Shown here one piece after another: positions 1 through 7,027 of a stretch of 8,069 nucleotides of DNA (the stretch's first letter is position 1; each line of letters opens with the position of its first letter). Source of the DNA: Bacteroides sp. (GTDB lineage: Bacteria > Bacteroidota > Bacteroidia > Bacteroidales > SM23-62); assembly GCA_030592145.1 (NCBI GenBank), contig JAUVKJ010000065.1, positions 1-8,069 on the forward strand. Reading direction: 5' to 3'. A model generated the notes under the pieces. The model ran no database searches. It had not been told where the DNA came from and worked only from the letters and a program-made list of their open reading frames with translations. The translations under genes and the position numbers were made by a program.

Positions 1-718
1 GATCATGCTTCCTGCAGCCTTGCTGTATATACTGGTTGACTGGGAGATACTTGCCATGAACAGGTACTATATAACCCTCCTGGCCCTCGTTGCTGCCATC
101 CCGGTGTTCCTGGTCCATGCCTACCGGAAACGTCTCCGTTATATCTATATTATCCTGATGTTCCTGGCCGGTTCGACAGCCTTTACTTTTTCGGTTGATT
201 ATGTATTTCAGAATGTCCTGAAGGAGCATCAGCAACACAGGGTGAATATTTTGCTGGGCATCGAATCCGATCCGCTTGGGATTGGTTATAATGTGGCACA
301 GTCAAAGATTGCCATTGGTTCCGGCGGACTCACGGGGAAGGGTTTCCTCCAGGGCACGCAAACCAAGTTTGATTTTGTGCCGGAGCAAAGCACCGATTTT
401 ATCTTCTGTACCGTGGGGGAAGAATGGGGATACATGGGAACTTCCCTGGTTATATTGCTTTTTTTATTCCTGATGATCAGGCTGATCCTGCTTGCAGAAA
501 GGCAGCGATCTGATTTCAGCCGGATTTACGGGTATGGGCTTGTGTCAATTCTTTTCTTTCATTTTGCCATAAATGTAGGTATGACCATCGGCCTGCTTCC
601 GGTCATTGGGATCCCTTTGCCCTTTTTTAGTTACGGCGGCTCGTCGCTCTGGGCATTCACCATTCTTCTGTTCATTTTTCTGCGCCTTGATGCCAGCCGG
701 ATGGAGTTGCTAAAATAA
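1..718 (+). CDS. rodA: Rod shape-determining protein RodA, C-terminal part (SEDS peptidoglycan polymerase), 5' truncated by window edge
   Basis: RodA polymerises glycan strands from lipid II in the inner membrane during cell elongation, working with a class B PBP. The open frame enters from the left edge and ends at TAA 716-718; about 238 C-terminal residues are present. The FtsW/RodA/SpoVE signature is intact at bases 572-646: it runs from an Asn in NVGMTIGLLP through PLPFFSYGGSS. The family block with SDPLGIGYN, QSKIAIGSGG, GKG, GTQ and VPEQSTDFIF followed by GEEWG lies at roughly 265-430, and the conserved Asp-Pro in the extracytoplasmic loop is retained. Several long hydrophobic segments fit transmembrane helices. 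RodA rather than FtsW is chosen from overall resemblance to Bacteroidota RodA, where the gene usually closes an mreBCD-mrdA-rodA operon; those neighbours lie outside the window, so this is inference. The true start is not visible, and the ATG at base 5 is internal. Confidence 0.93.
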   Translation, partial: IMLPAALLYILVDWEILAMNRYYITLLALVAAIPVFLVHAYRKRLRYIYIILMFLAGSTAFTFSVDYVFQNVLKEHQQHRVNILLGIESDPLGIGYNVAQSKIAIGSGGLTGKGFLQGTQTKFDFVPEQSTDFIFCTVGEEWGYMGTSLVILLFLFLMIRLILLAERQRSDFSRIYGYGLVSILFFHFAINVGMTIGLLPVIGIPLPFFSYGGSSLWAFTILLFIFLRLDASRMELLK

Positions 719-722
719 TTAT

Positions 723-805
723 ATAAGGCACTTAATGTCAGCGAATTGGCCCTGGATTGCCGGTATTCAGGCATTTGCATGACTTTGAAAGTTGCCTTAT
801 TTTTT
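723..805 (+). terminator. Extended imperfect hairpin plus T-run after rodA (terminator or structured RNA)
   Basis: A perfect 8-bp inverted repeat (ATAAGGCA 723-730 with TGCCTTAT 793-800) closes a nested hairpin. Inside it, 731-733 can pair with 789-791, and 734-735 with 785-786. Next, 737-746 can pair with 773-783, with A779 bulged. Finally 751-757 can pair with 765-771 around the 7-nt loop TGCCGGT. About 30 pairs fit in 78 nt. Two of the pairs are G-U only when read as + strand RNA. A run of six T (800-805) directly follows the closing stem, as in a Rho-independent terminator for rodA. The arm is longer than an ordinary terminator, so a small structured RNA or palindromic element is also possible. 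The pairing was worked out by eye, without an energy calculation. Confidence 0.6.
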
Positions 806-814
806 GTAATTTTG
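784..814 (+). promoter_or_regulatory. Bacteroidota-type promoter for the KamA-family gene
   Basis: TTTG at 784-787, a 19-base spacer, then TAATTTTG at 807-814, which matches the TAnnTTTG -7 consensus exactly. The spacing is typical for the Bacteroidota primary sigma factor. Transcription would begin near 821, leaving a leader of about 20 nt before ATG 840 and making the in-frame TTG at 822 an unlikely start. The -33 box lies in the descending arm of the preceding hairpin. The octamer TTTTGTAA is tandemly duplicated at 802-817 across the -7 region. Confidence 0.6.
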
Positions 815-839
815 TAATCCTTTGTCTCATTTTGTGCAT

Positions 840-2210
840 ATGGATTACCACGCCTACACATTAAGAAATTTCAGGGAAATTCACCAGTTGAAAGCTATTC
901 CTGAAGAAAAGCTGTTCGATATTGATGTTGTTGGAAGTGTATTGCCATTCAAGACTAATAATTATGTGGTCAATGAATTGATTGATTGGGATAATTATGC
1001 TGAGGACCCGATGTTTTACCTTACTTTTCCCCAGAGGGAAATGCTTAGCCGGGAACATTTCGATGTGATTTCTGAGCTTGTCAGATCAGAGGCGGACAGA
1101 AACCGGATATCGAAGAAGGCAAATGAGATCAGGGCTGAACTGAATCCGCATCCGGCAGGTCAGAAAGAGCATAATGTACCCTCCTACAAGGGAGAATCAC
1201 TTCCTGGTGTACAGCACAAATACAGGGAAACAGTACTGTTTTTTCCCAGCCAGGGTCAGACCTGTCATGCCTATTGTACCTTCTGTTTCAGATGGCCCCA
1301 GTTTACCGGGATGACAGACCTGAGGTTTGCGATGAAACAGACAGAACTTCTGATAGGGTACCTCTCTGAACATCCTGAGATCTCCGATATCCTGTTCACC
1401 GGCGGTGATCCGATGGTGATGAGTGCCAGGAACTTCTCCCTGTACATCGACGCCCTCCTGGAAGCGGACCTGCCGCATTTGAAGAACATTCGAATCGGCA
1501 CCAAAACACTGGCATTCTGGCCCTACCGTTACCTTAGCGATCCCGATGCCGGGGAACTTCTTTCCGTGTTCAGAAAGATCGTTGATCACGGGAAACACCT
1601 TGCATTTATGGCTCATTTCACACATCCTGTGGAATTATCCACTCATGTTGTGCAGGAGGCTATCGGGAAGATACTTGAAACAGGCGCCCAGATCCGAACC
1701 CAGTCCCCCGTCATAAACCACATCAATGCTGATCCTGACATTTGGGCCGATATGTGGAGAAAACAGGTCAGGCTCGGCATGATTCCTTATTATATGTTTG
1801 TTGCGCGGGATACCGGTGCCAGGGATTATTTTTCTATACCGCTGGTAGATACCTGGAAGATCTATCGTAAAGCCTACAACCAGGTAAGCGGCATATGCCG
1901 TACCGTAAGAGGGCCCAGTATGTCGGCAAGCCCCGGTAAAGTCCGGATCGTCGGTGTTGCAAAAGTAAATGGAGAAAAAGTTTTCGTTTTGAACTTCATC
2001 CAGGCACGCAACAAGGAATGGGTAGGCCGGCCCTTTTTTGCCGCTTTTGATGAACAGGCAGTGTGGCTGACCGACCTGAAGCCTGCTTTCGGCAAATCGG
2101 AATTTTTCTATACCGGGGAATTCAGAAAAATGTTAAAGATAGACGACGACAGTATGGGGATATTCGCCGAGGAACTGAAAGATTTCTTCAGCAGGTTCTC
2201 CGGCGAATGA
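840..2210 (+). CDS. KamA-family radical SAM protein (lysine 2,3-aminomutase-like, substrate unknown)
   Basis: Predicted 456-residue cytosolic radical SAM enzyme. The [4Fe-4S]-binding CxxxCxxC is Cys142, Cys146 and Cys149 in CHAYCTFCFRWPQF, and the SAM-binding GGD is at 188-190 (FTGGDP). The C-terminal half aligns by eye with lysine 2,3-aminomutase: IPYYMF followed by ARDTGARDYF (315-331) occupies the place of the LAM YYxYxxDLSxG segment. RTVRGPSMSASPGK (354-367) occupies the place of LAM's PLP-binding DAPGGGGK, so Lys367 is a candidate PLP lysine. True LAM converts L-lysine to beta-lysine, but the glycine-rich PLP loop and the Asp before it are not kept, so lysine should not be assumed. ATG 840 is chosen over in-frame TTG 822 because the promoter predicts a start of transcription near 821. 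The gene appears to be monocistronic and converges on the acpH-like gene. Family membership is firm; the reaction is unknown. Confidence 0.88.
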   Translation: MDYHAYTLRNFREIHQLKAIPEEKLFDIDVVGSVLPFKTNNYVVNELIDWDNYAEDPMFYLTFPQREMLSREHFDVISELVRSEADRNRISKKANEIRAELNPHPAGQKEHNVPSYKGESLPGVQHKYRETVLFFPSQGQTCHAYCTFCFRWPQFTGMTDLRFAMKQTELLIGYLSEHPEISDILFTGGDPMVMSARNFSLYIDALLEADLPHLKNIRIGTKTLAFWPYRYLSDPDAGELLSVFRKIVDHGKHLAFMAHFTHPVELSTHVVQEAIGKILETGAQIRTQSPVINHINADPDIWADMWRKQVRLGMIPYYMFVARDTGARDYFSIPLVDTWKIYRKAYNQVSGICRTVRGPSMSASPGKVRIVGVAKVNGEKVFVLNFIQARNKEWVGRPFFAAFDEQAVWLTDLKPAFGKSEFFYTGEFRKMLKIDDDSMGIFAEELKDFFSRFSGE

Positions 2211-2215
2211 ACGTT

Positions 2216-2815
2216 TCAATTCACCTCTTTAAAACGGATACCATACCCGGTTCCGACATAGGTCCGCATTTCTTCAAAAAATTCCCTGAAGTAGTCTTTC
2301 ATTACATCGTAATTATCCTGCAGGCGGGCAACTGCATACTCGGAGTGATCCGGCAGGGAAGTCCTGAATGACATTCTTTTGAATACCATGACCAGTCCCT
2401 CAAAAGAAGTATAAGTCTCAAGCCAGTTACTTTTAATGAAATAGGGGAACCACGTTTTTACCCCGGCTGGAAATATGGAAAAACCGGAGTCCAGCATCCG
2501 GTACCGGCTACGAACATAGGTCTTCAGAGACATATCACAATACAGGTCCCATTCTGCGGAGAGAAAATGATCATAGAAAATATCCACCACAATTCCTGAA
2601 TACAAGCCATAACGTTCGCGAACCAGCACTTTGGCTTTATGGGTAATGGGATGGCTGTCTGTGAAGAAGTCGATTTTCCGGTGAAGCAGGATACCCTCCT
2701 GGATAGCTTCCGGATATTTCTTGTAATCTTTTCCCTTGACGTAATCTCCAATGAAATTCCCGATCAGGAGTTCCCTGGAATCTCCCGAAAGATATATGTG
2801 AGCAAGAAAATTCAT
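2216..2815 (-). CDS. acpH: ACP phosphodiesterase-like protein (AcpH / DUF479 family)
   Basis: Predicted 199-residue soluble protein. In E. coli, AcpH removes the 4'-phosphopantetheine group from holo-acyl carrier protein using a metal in an HD-like fold. The family landmarks appear in order: N-terminal MNFLAHIYLS, GNFIGDYVKG (19-28), HRKIDFFTDSHP (45-56) and VVDIFYDHFL (76-85), whose His and Asp residues are the likely metal ligands. Length matches the family. The start is placed at ATG 2815, giving the canonical MNFLAH N-terminus; an in-frame start 42 bases upstream would add 14 unconserved residues. A weak -7-like TATCTTTA lies at 2840-2833, with no clear -33. The gene ends 5 bp from the convergent KamA-like gene and is divergent from the GTPase gene. 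The family is secure. Activity on ACP in this phylum is inferred, and many such proteins are experimentally uncharacterised. Confidence 0.85.
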   Translation of the reverse strand: MNFLAHIYLSGDSRELLIGNFIGDYVKGKDYKKYPEAIQEGILLHRKIDFFTDSHPITHKAKVLVRERYGLYSGIVVDIFYDHFLSAEWDLYCDMSLKTYVRSRYRMLDSGFSIFPAGVKTWFPYFIKSNWLETYTSFEGLVMVFKRMSFRTSLPDHSEYAVARLQDNYDVMKDYFREFFEEMRTYVGTGYGIRFKEVN

Positions 2816-2896
2816 GGCATGTGGAAGTATTCTAAAGATACTCATGATATACAACACATCCTAATAAAAATCATGAATTCCATGCGATGAATAATG

Positions 2897-2904
2897 TACA
2901 TTTG
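2897..2904 (+). promoter_or_regulatory. -7 box (TACATTTG) upstream of the GTPase gene
   Basis: TACATTTG matches TAnnTTTG exactly and lies 41 bases before ATG 2946. No convincing TTTG or TTG occurs at the expected -33 position near 2873-2877, so the promoter may be weak or need an activator. The box overlaps an in-frame GTG at 2904, which argues against that codon being the start. Confidence 0.4.
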
Positions 2905-2945
2905 TGATACTACTAAAACAAGTTTCAATTTTATTAATTTCAAGC

Positions 2946-4286
2946 ATGGCCAGGAAAAATGTTATCATTATCGGTGCAGCCGGACGCGACTTTCACAATT
3001 TCAATACCTGTTTCAGAGACAATGAGGATTACAGGGTTAAAGCCTTTACAGCTGCCCAGATCCCTGACATTGATGGCAGAAAATATCCGCCCGGACTTGC
3101 CGGGAGCTTATATCCGGAGGGGATACCGATCTATGCAGAGGAAAAGCTGACCGGGCTGATCCGTGATATGGATATTGATGACTGTATTTTTTCATACAGT
3201 GATGTTCCGTATTCGAGAGTTATGGCCGTAAGCGCGGTCGTAAACTCAGCCTGCGCAAATTTTGTCTTGCTTGGCGGAAAGGAAACCATGCTTAAAAGCT
3301 CAAAACCGGTCATTGCCGTAGGCGCTGTCAGAACCGGCTCTGGCAAAAGCCAGACCTCCCGCCGGATCATTGAGATCCTTATGGAACATGGTTTGAAAGT
3401 GGTGGCCGTCCGGCACCCTATGCCTTATGGTGACCTGGTGGCCCAGAAGGTCCAGAGATTTGCCACCCTTAAAGACCTGGAGAAACATAAGTGCACGGTC
3501 GAGGAAATGGAGGAATATGAGCCTCATGTGGTGCGCGGGAACGTGATCTATGCAGGGGTTGATTATGAGGCTATCCTGCGCGAAGCAGAGAAAGATCCGG
3601 ACGGATGTGACATCATTGTCTGGGATGGGGGCAACAACGACTTCCCGTTCTACAAACCTGACCTGATGGTTACCGTTGTGGATCCCCACAGGCCCGGACA
3701 TGAGCTGAAATACTATCCCGGAGAGGTTACTCTGAGAATGGCTGATGTGGTGGTGATCAATAAAATAGACAGCGCAGATTCCGGAGGCATCCAGACCGTA
3801 AGGCAAAATATTGAGCTCGTCAATCCGGGAGCCGTTGTAATTGATGCTGCCTCTCCTATACAGGTGGAAGACCAGAAGGTGATCCGCGGAAAGAGGGTAC
3901 TGGTAATCGAAGACGGGCCAACCCTCACCCATGGTGAAATGAAAATAGGCGCCGGCGTGGTGGCTGCCAGGAAATTCGGAGCCGCTGAACTGGTTGATCC
4001 GAGGCCATTTACCGTTGGAAAAATGGCCAGCACGTTTGAGACCTATCCGGAGATAGGTGTTCTTCTGCCCGCCATGGGTTACGACAACGAGCAATTGAAA
4101 GATCTTGAAACCACGATCAACAATACGGATTGTGATTCAGTTGTGATCGGAACCCCGATCGACCTTACCAGGATCATTCAGATCAATAAGCCAAGCACAA
4201 GGGTATTCTATGACCTCCAGGAAATCGGTCATCCCGATTTTAAGGATATCCTGGGAGATTTTTTGGAAAAACATCAACTGGGATAG
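2946..4286 (+). CDS. COG2403-family P-loop GTPase (cyclic 2,3-diphosphoglycerate synthase-like)
   Basis: Predicted 446-residue cytosolic protein, near full length for COG2403. The N-terminus is a Rossmann-like segment (VIIIGAAGRDFHNFN, 6-20). The P-loop is RTGSGKSQTSRR (129-140). A Walker B-like strand with an acidic turn is IIVWDGGNNDFPF (223-235), and NKID (272-275) is a guanine-specificity motif. Other strongly family-like blocks are VRHPMPYGDLV (155-165), DPHRPGHELKYYPGE (246-260), EDGPTLTHGEM (322-332) and VVIGTPIDLTRI (399-410). The founding relatives are archaeal cyclic 2,3-diphosphoglycerate synthetases, but most bacterial members are known only as predicted GTPases; osmolyte synthesis is not assumed here. 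ATG 2946 gives the conserved MARKNVII start; the in-frame GTG 2904 adds 14 unconserved residues and sits in the -7 box. The RACo-like gene follows 71 bp downstream on the same strand with no terminator seen, so co-transcription is likely. Confidence 0.85.
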   Translation: MARKNVIIIGAAGRDFHNFNTCFRDNEDYRVKAFTAAQIPDIDGRKYPPGLAGSLYPEGIPIYAEEKLTGLIRDMDIDDCIFSYSDVPYSRVMAVSAVVNSACANFVLLGGKETMLKSSKPVIAVGAVRTGSGKSQTSRRIIEILMEHGLKVVAVRHPMPYGDLVAQKVQRFATLKDLEKHKCTVEEMEEYEPHVVRGNVIYAGVDYEAILREAEKDPDGCDIIVWDGGNNDFPFYKPDLMVTVVDPHRPGHELKYYPGEVTLRMADVVVINKIDSADSGGIQTVRQNIELVNPGAVVIDAASPIQVEDQKVIRGKRVLVIEDGPTLTHGEMKIGAGVVAARKFGAAELVDPRPFTVGKMASTFETYPEIGVLLPAMGYDNEQLKDLETTINNTDCDSVVIGTPIDLTRIIQINKPSTRVFYDLQEIGHPDFKDILGDFLEKHQLG

Positions 4287-4357
4287 AAAATCCGGGATGC
4301 ATAGTGTTAATTAGCGGCGCTCCTGTAAATGATGATATTTGTAAAAGGATAGGGGAA

Positions 4358-5854
4358 ATGATTGAGCTTAAGGTGCATCACCGGGATGGAACAGATACAA
4401 TTAAAGCTGAAGAAAATGCTTTTTTACTTCAGGTTTTAAGAGATCATGGATATGAGATATTTGCTCCCTGTGGGGGAAAAGGCATCTGTGGCAAATGTAA
4501 GGTATGGCGTAAAGGAGAAGGATCCGTTAACTCATGTGTTCATCGTGTTACAGAATCCATGGAGATTGTGCTGCCGGATAAAAGGGAAGCCAGGATTCTG
4601 GTTGAACAACATAATCATACCCTGTCAATACCCTATCTGCCGGGACCGGCTCTGAATTTATCGGGATATCCTCATGGTGTAGCTTTAGATTTAGGTACTA
4701 CAAGCCTTGTATTTTACCTGGTGAATCTGATAAGCGGTTCTGTTGTGGAAACAAGGGCCGTGCTCAATCCTCAGGCGCAATTCGGAGGAGATGTAATTTC
4801 AAGGATCAGCTATACCTCGGAAAAGGAAGGGGGACTTTCAGAACTTCAGAAAGTTATTCTTAATTCCATCAATGAGCAACTGGATCATTTTGTTGAATTT
4901 GTCGGGATTTCAGGGGATGATATTGTTAAGGTTACGATATCAGGTAATACAACAATGCTGCACCTGTTGCTGGGAGTCGATCCACTATCCATTGCCCTGG
5001 CGCCTTTCATACCAAATTTTACAGGGGAGCAGATATTGAATGGGAAAGATTTAAATCTTCATTGTCATCCGGATGGAGAAATAAAGGTGTTACCCTCCAT
5101 TTCAGCCTATGTGGGCGCTGATATTGTTGCCGGGATAGCTTCCATAAAACCTTCAGAAGAATGGAAGAATTATATTTTCATGGATATTGGTACCAACGGT
5201 GAGCTGGCACTTGTAACACCGGGGAGTATTATTTGCTGTGCAACGGCTGCTGGTCCCGCTTTCGAAGGAGCCAGGATATCATGTGGAATGGGAGGGTTGG
5301 AAGGGGCAATTTCGGCCTTTGATGAGGATGGATATACCGTAATTGGAGATATTTCTCCTGTTGGTATTTGCGGATCGGGATTAATTGATGTGGTAGCGTA
5401 TTTGATTGAAAATGGATTGGTACAGGCTGATGGTTTGCTTGAAGAGGATTTTATAGTAGTACCAGGCGATCAAACTGAAACAGGGAATCCGCTCTCGATA
5501 AGCCAGCAGGATATAAGGGAAGTGCAACTGGCTAAGTCAGCCATAGCTGCCGGCGTAAATATTCTGTTGAAACATGCCAATCTGAACTCTGATGAAATTG
5601 ACAAAGTATTCCTGGCAGGAGGTTTTGGTAATTATTTCAATACAGAAAGTGCAATGAAGATCGGGTTGATCTCCTCCGAATTTTCCGGCAAGATCATACC
5701 ACTCGGTAATACCTCAGGAACCGGGGCCCTGTCGGCGCTCAAATCCATTCATTTTGATGATGTCATTCAAGATTTGTTGAAACGAACCAAATATATCGAA
5801 TTGTCAGATCATGAAGACTTCACAATGGATTTTGCAATGAATATGATGTTTTAG
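4358..5854 (+). CDS. Compact RACo-like [2Fe-2S]/ASKHA ATPase (reductive activator of corrinoid proteins family, COG3894/DUF4445)
   Basis: Predicted 498-residue cytosolic protein. RACo-type proteins use ATP to drive electrons onto the cobalt of inactivated corrinoid proteins. An N-terminal ferredoxin-like domain (about 1-85) carries Cys38, Cys44, Cys47 and Cys60 (PCGGKGICGKC, then SC) for a [2Fe-2S] cluster. The ASKHA ATPase domain starts near 107: phosphate-1 motif ALDLGTTSLV (109-118), ISGNTTMLHLLLGVDP (194-209), phosphate-2 motif FMDIGTNGE (274-282), AAGPAFEGARI (297-307) and adenosine motif LAGGFGNYF (419-427). The characterised RACo is over 600 residues with a middle domain between these parts; here the two are almost directly joined. 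ATG 4358 is preferred over in-frame GTG 4304: it gives the ferredoxin start MIELKV and has AAAAGGAT at 4343-4350 as a plausible ribosome-binding site. A -7-like GATATTTG at 4334-4341 could give extra transcription. No corrinoid protein lies nearby, so the partner is unknown. Confidence 0.85.
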   Translation: MIELKVHHRDGTDTIKAEENAFLLQVLRDHGYEIFAPCGGKGICGKCKVWRKGEGSVNSCVHRVTESMEIVLPDKREARILVEQHNHTLSIPYLPGPALNLSGYPHGVALDLGTTSLVFYLVNLISGSVVETRAVLNPQAQFGGDVISRISYTSEKEGGLSELQKVILNSINEQLDHFVEFVGISGDDIVKVTISGNTTMLHLLLGVDPLSIALAPFIPNFTGEQILNGKDLNLHCHPDGEIKVLPSISAYVGADIVAGIASIKPSEEWKNYIFMDIGTNGELALVTPGSIICCATAAGPAFEGARISCGMGGLEGAISAFDEDGYTVIGDISPVGICGSGLIDVVAYLIENGLVQADGLLEEDFIVVPGDQTETGNPLSISQQDIREVQLAKSAIAAGVNILLKHANLNSDEIDKVFLAGGFGNYFNTESAMKIGLISSEFSGKIIPLGNTSGTGALSALKSIHFDDVIQDLLKRTKYIELSDHEDFTMDFAMNMMF

Positions 5855-6978
5855 TCGAGTAACTCAAACAAATTTGAGGGACTTATTATCCTTGTTTTTT
5901 CCGGATTATATTTTGTCACAAAACTATCCGGAATCCTTGTTTTTCCTTTACGTTTCATTTTAAACTCAAATACATCCAGGCTTCCATTATACTCCTCAAC
6001 CAGATCTATTTCTGCTCCATCATAGGTCCTCCAGAAATAAGTGTTAGCGTATGGTTTTGCTACATTATTAAGTATGATCCTTTGACTGATACAAAAATTC
6101 TCCCATAAAGCTCCTGCATCTACCCTGTTCTCAAGAGGTTTAAAATCACCAATCAGCGCATTTCTGATACCTGTATCATAAAAGAAGAATTTTCTGCTTT
6201 TTTTTATTTCATTTCTTAAATTGCTACTGTATGACGGCAAATTAAAAATGACAAAATTTTTTTCAAGAAGATCTGTATATTTCTCAATAGTAGCCCTTGA
6301 TACTCCCAGAAATCCTGAAAGTTCATTAAAAGAAACCTGAGAACCTGTTTGTAAAGCCAGGGCTTTTAACAGCTTCCTGATAAGGGTTGGATTTTTAATA
6401 TTTTCATGCACTAACACATCTTTGAAAAGATAATCGGAGGCTAATTCATAGAGTTTGATCTTCATATCAGAACCACTCAGGTCCACAATTCCCGGATATG
6501 TGCCATAAATAATAAGGTTATTCAGGTTTTCTTTAACCCATAACCAGTTCCTCTTTTGTTTTATTTCATTTAGCGATAAAGGATAAAGTCTGAATTTTAT
6601 ATTACGGCCCGTTAATGGTTCACTTATCTTGTTTGCAAGTTCAAAACTGCTTGATCCTGTTGCAATTATTTTGTACTGTGGTAACTCATCATAAATTAGT
6701 TTTAGAATGCTGCCAATATTTGTGATTTTCTGGGCTTCGTCCAGTGCAATAATAATATTGTCTTCAAATAATGACTTGATTTGTGACAAATCCTTACTTT
6801 CTAATATATCAGCTACTGTTGGCAACTCACAGTTGAGAATAATTGCATTTCGCTTGTCTTTCAGAATTTCCCGAAGCAGCGTGGTTTTCCCAACCTGTCG
6901 TGCACCATAAAGAATTACTATTTCATTCTTTTCAATCCAATAATTTATTGGCGAAGTAATATCTCTTGGATACATCAT
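5851..6978 (-). CDS. AAA+ ATPase with C-terminal DUF4143 domain (COG1373 family)
   Basis: Predicted 375-residue protein of a widespread but functionally undefined family. The order is: Walker A GARQVGKTT (25-33); Walker B IIIALDEAQ (75-83); a sensor-like IIATGSSSFEL (104-114); a winged-helix-like stretch at about 200-248 including FNELSGFLGVSRATIEKY; and the DUF4143 region ending in LWENF (291-295), GAEIDLV (321-327) and VFEFKMK (336-342). The last three resemble the spacing of a PD-(D/E)xK nuclease core (Asp325, Glu338, Lys340), although DUF4143 activity is unproven. ATG 6978 is used; ATG 6975 is equally possible. The gene is far more AT-rich than its neighbours (16 G+C in bases 6181-6240, against 33 in 3661-3720), which suggests recent acquisition. 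It has its own promoter and overlaps the RACo-like gene tail-to-tail by 4 bp. No antitoxin or other partner gene is visible. Confidence 0.88.
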   Translation of the reverse strand: MMYPRDITSPINYWIEKNEIVILYGARQVGKTTLLREILKDKRNAIILNCELPTVADILESKDLSQIKSLFEDNIIIALDEAQKITNIGSILKLIYDELPQYKIIATGSSSFELANKISEPLTGRNIKFRLYPLSLNEIKQKRNWLWVKENLNNLIIYGTYPGIVDLSGSDMKIKLYELASDYLFKDVLVHENIKNPTLIRKLLKALALQTGSQVSFNELSGFLGVSRATIEKYTDLLEKNFVIFNLPSYSSNLRNEIKKSRKFFFYDTGIRNALIGDFKPLENRVDAGALWENFCISQRIILNNVAKPYANTYFWRTYDGAEIDLVEEYNGSLDVFEFKMKRKGKTRIPDSFVTKYNPEKTRIISPSNLFELLD

Positions 6979-6995
6979 AAAATAAAAGTTTATTA

Positions 6996-7027
6996 CAAAA
7001 ATACAAAATCAGGCCTAATTATGCAAA
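6996..7027 (-). promoter_or_regulatory. Bacteroidota-type promoter for the AAA+ ATPase gene
   Basis: On the minus strand, TTTG at 7027-7024, a 20-base spacer and TATTTTTG at 7003-6996 match the -33/-7 (TAnnTTTG) pattern. The -7 box ends 17 bases before ATG 6978, so the leader would be only about 10 nt. The -33 box lies inside the first of the two 32-bp direct repeats. Confidence 0.6.

Noticed and set aside
822..839. In-frame TTG 822 as start of the KamA-like gene
   Set aside because: The exact -7 box at 807-814 puts the transcription start at about 821, so ATG 840 with a short leader is more likely.
1197..1625. 142-codon open frame on the minus strand
   Set aside because: It is antisense to the radical SAM core of the KamA-like gene, with no recognisable motif.
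2816..2857. Upstream start adding 14 residues to the acpH-like protein
   Set aside because: The family N-terminus is MNFLAH, encoded from 2815; the extension overlaps the presumed promoter.
2904..2945. In-frame GTG 2904 as start of the GTPase
   Set aside because: It overlaps the TACATTTG -7 box and adds 14 residues not typical of the family, which normally begins at MARKNVII.
3300..4094. 264-codon open frame on the minus strand
   Set aside because: It lies entirely antisense to the well-conserved GTPase and its translation shows no recognisable domain.
4304..4357. GTG 4304 as start of the RACo-like gene
   Set aside because: The ferredoxin domain begins at MIELKV (4358), which also has a plausible ribosome-binding site; the extension has no recognisable content.
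4287..4357. Cobalamin riboswitch ahead of the RACo-like gene
   Set aside because: The gap is only 71 bp, too short, and no B12-box-like sequence is visible.
5863..5878. Hairpin CTCAAA-CAAA-TTTGAG after the RACo-like stop
   Set aside because: A perfect 6-bp stem, but AT-rich, not followed by a T-run, and inside the ATPase coding region; too weak to call a terminator.
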